A DNA stretch of 64,000 bases from assembly GCA_030041225.1 (NCBI GenBank), contig JASHOG010000018.1:41904-105903 (forward strand). Reading direction: 5' to 3'. Every line of letters begins with the position of its first letter. Within the stretch, counting starts at the first letter, position 1. This DNA comes from Vulcanimicrobiota bacterium. Its GTDB lineage: Bacteria; Vulcanimicrobiota; Vulcanimicrobiia; Vulcanimicrobiales; Vulcanimicrobiaceae. Shown piece by piece: positions 61,348-64,000 of the stretch. The notes beneath the pieces were generated by a model. It was not told where the DNA came from and ran no database searches. It was given only the letters and a program-made list of their open reading frames with translations. Both the position numbers and the translations under genes were made by a program.

Positions 61348-61413
61348 ATGAGGAAATGCACTCCCTTACGGCCATGGCGCGCGTGTACATCGAAACGTAT
61401 GGTTGCCAGATGA
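61348..61413 (+). CDS. Possible 21-aa overlapping leader ORF before miaB
   Basis: The ATG at 61348 follows a perfect AAAGGAGG by 9 bp, and encodes MRKCTPLRPWRACTSKRMVAR before its stop at 61413. It overlaps the miaB start in another frame, so translation would cover both miaB start codons. No homology is expected at this length. It may be a coupling ORF or a coincidence. Confidence 0.25.
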   Translation: MRKCTPLRPWRACTSKRMVAR

Positions 61414-62798
61414 ACGAGGCCGATTCGCAGTACATCGCGGATCGCGCGCTCGCGGCCGGGTACTCGCTCGCGCAACGTCCGGAAGAGGCGAACGTCGTCA
61501 TCCTCAACACCTGCACCGTGCGCGACAACGCGGAGCGTCGCGCATACGGGCGCGTGCATCATCTCAAGCTCTTGAAGGAGCGCGACCCGGCGATGCGTCT
61601 CGTCGTCACCGGTTGTCTGGCGGAGCAAGATCGCGATCGTATGCAACGCCTCGCTCCGCACGTCGATGCCGTCTTCGGAACCAAAGAGCTCGCACAACTT
61701 GGGGATCGCCTCGGCGCGTGGCGTACCGAGTACGACGCCTTGCGCATCGTCGACGATGCGCATCTCGCGAGCGAGGAGTTTTTGCGCGAGCCTTTCGGCG
61801 GAAAGGCCGACGGTATCGCCGGTGCGTTCTCGCATCTGCGCGCCTTCGTCACCGTACAGCGCGGCTGCTCGTACTACTGTACGTTCTGCATCGTTCCGCA
61901 CGTGCGCGGGCGCTTCGACCATCGCCCGATGGATGCGATCGTCAGTGAGGTGCGCACGAGTGTCGAGAGAGGCGCGCGCGAGGTGATGCTTGTCGGGCAG
62001 ACGGTCAATGCTTGGCGCGACGCCGCAAGCGGCGCCGACTTCGGCGATCTCTGCCGTGCGCTCACTGATCCGGAGCGTCTCACATTCATCTCTCCCCATC
62101 CGAAGGACTTCTCGGAGACGATGATTCGCGCTCTTGCCGGCGTGCCGTCGATGAACCCGCGCGTCCATCTCCCGCTACAGTCGGGAAGCGACCTCATCCT
62201 GCGGCGGATGAACCGCAAGTACACGCGGGCTGCGTTCATGGAGCGCGTCGAGTGGATCCGGCGTTACCTTCCGCATTGGGCAGTCACGACCGACATCATC
62301 GTTGGGTTCCCCGGTGAGAGCGAGGACGACTTCGCGCAGACGCTCGAGATCGTCGAAAGCGGCGTCTTCGCGAACGCCTTTACCTTCATCTACTCGCAAC
62401 GTCGCGGTACGCCCGCCGCACGCTGGGAGCAGATCCCGCACGCGGTCGTTGCGGAGCGTTTCAGGCGATTGGTCGATGCGCAGAACGCTGTGACGCAGGC
62501 CTATCACGCCTCGAAGACCGGCAAGGTCTCACGCTGCCTCATCGTGGGAACCTCGAAGAAAGACGAAACGAAGCTTGCCGCGAAGAGCGGCGACAACGTC
62601 ACGGTGATCGCTCCGAAGCCGACGGGCTATGACGAGGGCGAGTATGCGCGCACACCGTGGCTCGACATCGAGGTCGAGGCGTCGCATCTGTGGGGCTGCA
62701 CGGGCCGCGTCGTGCGCCGCGCGGAAAGGGTAAACGAAGAGGGCCTTGCCGTGGCAAGGCCTCCCGTTAATCTTCTGCTCTTGTCATCCCGAGCGTAG
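61374..62798 (+). CDS. miaB: tRNA-2-methylthio-N6-dimethylallyladenosine synthase MiaB
   Basis: MiaB adds methylthio to i6A37 in tRNA. The N-terminal UPF0004 domain has cluster cysteines ETYGCQMNEADSQY, NTCTVRDNAERRAYGR and VVTGCLAEQDR. The radical SAM motif is VQRGCSYYCTFCIVPHVRGR, with LISPHPKD-like FISPHPKDFS and MNRKYTRAAFMERV. A TRAM domain closes it (YARTPWLDIEVEASHLWGCTGRV). I use the ATG at 61374 (MARVYIETYGC), the homologous start; 61356 is an in-frame alternative. The C-terminal tail (LLLLSSRA) is encoded by a dispersed repeat. Confidence 0.95.
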   Translation: MARVYIETYGCQMNEADSQYIADRALAAGYSLAQRPEEANVVILNTCTVRDNAERRAYGRVHHLKLLKERDPAMRLVVTGCLAEQDRDRMQRLAPHVDAVFGTKELAQLGDRLGAWRTEYDALRIVDDAHLASEEFLREPFGGKADGIAGAFSHLRAFVTVQRGCSYYCTFCIVPHVRGRFDHRPMDAIVSEVRTSVERGAREVMLVGQTVNAWRDAASGADFGDLCRALTDPERLTFISPHPKDFSETMIRALAGVPSMNPRVHLPLQSGSDLILRRMNRKYTRAAFMERVEWIRRYLPHWAVTTDIIVGFPGESEDDFAQTLEIVESGVFANAFTFIYSQRRGTPAARWEQIPHAVVAERFRRLVDAQNAVTQAYHASKTGKVSRCLIVGTSKKDETKLAAKSGDNVTVIAPKPTGYDEGEYARTPWLDIEVEASHLWGCTGRVVRRAERVNEEGLAVARPPVNLLLLSSRA

Positions 62799-62824
62799 CG
62801 AGCGACGCGAGCGGACTCGAGGGA
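62782..62824. repeat. Dispersed GAGCG-rich repeat, copy D
   Basis: TGTCATCCCGAGCGTAGCG followed by GCGAGCGGACTCGAGGGA matches the family at 17791, 40968 and 43050. It supplies the miaB stop and fills the gap to the outer-membrane protein gene. Confidence 0.7.
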
Positions 62825-62828
62825 CCGC

Positions 62829-64000
62829 CTAGAAGTCGTATTCCATTTGGAACCGGTTGTACTTGAACTCCGGCAGCGCAGAGTTCGTGAACGGCTGTGT
62901 CCGATCGCCGTAGCGATAGCGGAAGCTCCAGCCTCGGTAATACTGCCCGGGGGCCGGTGGTCTGTTGAAATAGTACAGCGCGTCATAGTTGAACTCGTAC
63001 GTCGGAGCCGCCATGAACGACTCGTTGTAGTCGTACGCGGCCCACGAGACGTACGTAACCAAGTGATGACCGAAGAGGTTCGCGATCAGCTCCGGTTTGT
63101 ACGACTGACCCGGTGAGCGGCGATCGGCCATGCCTTGCGTCAGGCTCGTCGTAAAGATTGGGTCGGTCGCATAGCCGTCGGTGTACGGGCTCGCCCATCC
63201 GCCGTAGGTGAGCGTCGTCACGCCGGCGACGGTGTTGCAGTCCGGCGTTCCGCTGCTCGGTAGGAAGTAGGGCAGGTTTCCTTTGTTGTCCTTTGGAGAC
63301 GAAATCGTGTGGGTCGTCTTGGAACAAGAGAAACCCGTCGGTAGGATGAGCGTCGTCGACTTGATCGGAACGTCGTCGTAGGCAAGCTGAAGCACGACGT
63401 TCTTGATCACCGTGAAGCCGCCTTGGAGACCAAAGAGCTCCGAGTCGATCTTTCCGGCGACGGCTGCTCCGGTGCTATTGTCGGTGCCGCCTTGAAACTG
63501 AATATACGGGTGGCCCCAGACGTCCGGCACCGTGTACTTCGCGTCGAGCCATGCGATCGACGTGATGTCGTAGACGTCGTAGTAGTGGAAGTTCGCGGTG
63601 AAATCGGATGACGTGTAGCCAATCCGTGCGTAACCGAATCCCGGCGTCGTGACGCTCAGCTCGCTTGGGTCGTAGATGTTTGCAGCGAGCCCGCCGTAGC
63701 CTTCGGAGCCGAACGGCGCCTCGACGCGCGTAATGAGCGTGTTCTGCGCGAAATCCGACTCGGTTCGCGGCAGGAACTTCCAGGAGTCGATGACCTCGAA
63801 CTGCCAGTTGCTGTCGAACTTGTAATCGAAGTCCGCGGACTGGTAGGAGTCGGGCATAATGCGCGAGCCCTCGAAGCCACCGTTCGGTCCTGCCCACGGC
63901 GTGTTGAGCACCTGATTCCCAGCTCTGAAGAATGTCGTCGGATCCTGATACTGCAAATACGCTTCGTTGAGCGTGCTGATCTGGTACCCGGGCAGCGTGT
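62829..64000 (-). CDS. Outer-membrane beta-barrel porin-like protein (5'-truncated by window edge)
   Basis: About 390 residues are visible and the frame is open to base 64000, so the N-terminus lies outside. The chain is strand-rich and aromatic: SADFDYKFDSNWQFEVIDSWKFLPR, YARIGYTSSDFTANFHYYDVYDITSIAWLDAKYTV, GLQGGFTVIKNVVLQLAYDDVPI, YNESFMAAPTYEFNYDALYYFNRPP, YRGWSFRYRYGD. It ends in KYNRFQMEYDF, the C-terminal Phe signature of outer-membrane proteins. The upstream codons (ISTLNEAYLQYQDP) recall OprD-type porins. Substrate unknown. Confidence 0.75.
   Translation of the reverse strand, partial: TLPGYQISTLNEAYLQYQDPTTFFRAGNQVLNTPWAGPNGGFEGSRIMPDSYQSADFDYKFDSNWQFEVIDSWKFLPRTESDFAQNTLITRVEAPFGSEGYGGLAANIYDPSELSVTTPGFGYARIGYTSSDFTANFHYYDVYDITSIAWLDAKYTVPDVWGHPYIQFQGGTDNSTGAAVAGKIDSELFGLQGGFTVIKNVVLQLAYDDVPIKSTTLILPTGFSCSKTTHTISSPKDNKGNLPYFLPSSGTPDCNTVAGVTTLTYGGWASPYTDGYATDPIFTTSLTQGMADRRSPGQSYKPELIANLFGHHLVTYVSWAAYDYNESFMAAPTYEFNYDALYYFNRPPAPGQYYRGWSFRYRYGDRTQPFTNSALPEFKYNRFQMEYDF

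Noticed and set aside
61084-61413. 109-residue plus-strand ORF across the der 5' end
   Set aside because: Shadow of der except for the last 21 codons, which are listed separately as a possible leader ORF.

Overview
This 64 kb window is GC-rich, gene-dense bacterial chromosome from a diderm: it encodes lipoproteins with lipoboxes, a TolC-type channel and two outer-membrane barrels ending in phenylalanine. The mix of genes (copper-amine-oxidase/stalk-domain proteins, GH125, TldD/TldE, tandem M55 peptidases, a complete aerobic phenylacetyl-CoA core, many GTG/TTG starts and 4-bp gene overlaps) would fit an uncultivated phylum such as Candidatus Eremiobacterota/Vulcanimicrobiota, but that placement is inference and no rRNA is present to test it. 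No tRNA, rRNA, CRISPR array, prophage or intact insertion sequence was seen.

Layout. 0-9 kb: 3' end of thiG, a rhodanese, a methyltransferase, a Bcp-type peroxiredoxin, pyrE, an orphan peptide-binding lipoprotein, an EF-G paralogue, a PHP phosphoesterase with a histone-like basic tail, and an ECF sigma factor co-encoded with an anti-sigma zinc finger fused to an O6-alkylguanine-DNA alkyltransferase. 9-12.5 kb: exported hypotheticals and a GH125 mannosidase. 12.4-17.2 kb: Fe-S cluster assembly (sufC-sufD-sufS-sufU, divergent from a SufR-like regulator and a second scaffold-like protein), with no sufB. 17.2-21.5 kb: thpR, a metallo-beta-lactamase, an O-methyltransferase, folD and a membrane thioredoxin with a membrane partner. 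21.5-29 kb: a five-gene overlapping operon (nitrilase, beta-propeller, phosphodiester glycosidase, tldD, tldE). 29-37 kb: a stalk-domain/outer-membrane-barrel fusion behind a structured leader, a thioesterase, an adaptor plus TolC pair, a siroheme-decarboxylase-like fusion without a normal start codon, and a second orphan peptide-binding lipoprotein. 37-47 kb: an orphan dehydrogenase E1 alpha subunit, a TetR regulator and the paaZ-paaABCDE-paaG-paaI-paaJ operon, with a recognisable promoter and a palindromic operator. 47-52.6 kb: a Tat-type hydrolase, an M50 protease, NDH-2, tandem DppA peptidases, a TPR protein and SprT. 52.6-56.3 kb looks accessory: a ribbon-helix-helix/PIN toxin-antitoxin pair whose toxin has a Cys-rich tail, fumC, an orphan reader-plus-nuclease protein, and a 254-bp unit bounded by a 17-bp direct repeat that may hold a structured RNA. 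56.2-64 kb: membrane proteins, efp, plsY, der, miaB and a truncated outer-membrane barrel.

The most notable item is the ECF sigma/anti-sigma-alkyltransferase pair at 7.5-8.9 kb. Its architecture suggests a regulator in which the repair domain itself could report DNA alkylation to a sigma factor, a different design from Ada. Secondary candidates are the nuclease/structured-RNA locus near 55-56.3 kb, the suf cluster without sufB, and a family of four dispersed repeats that each supply the start or end of a protein.
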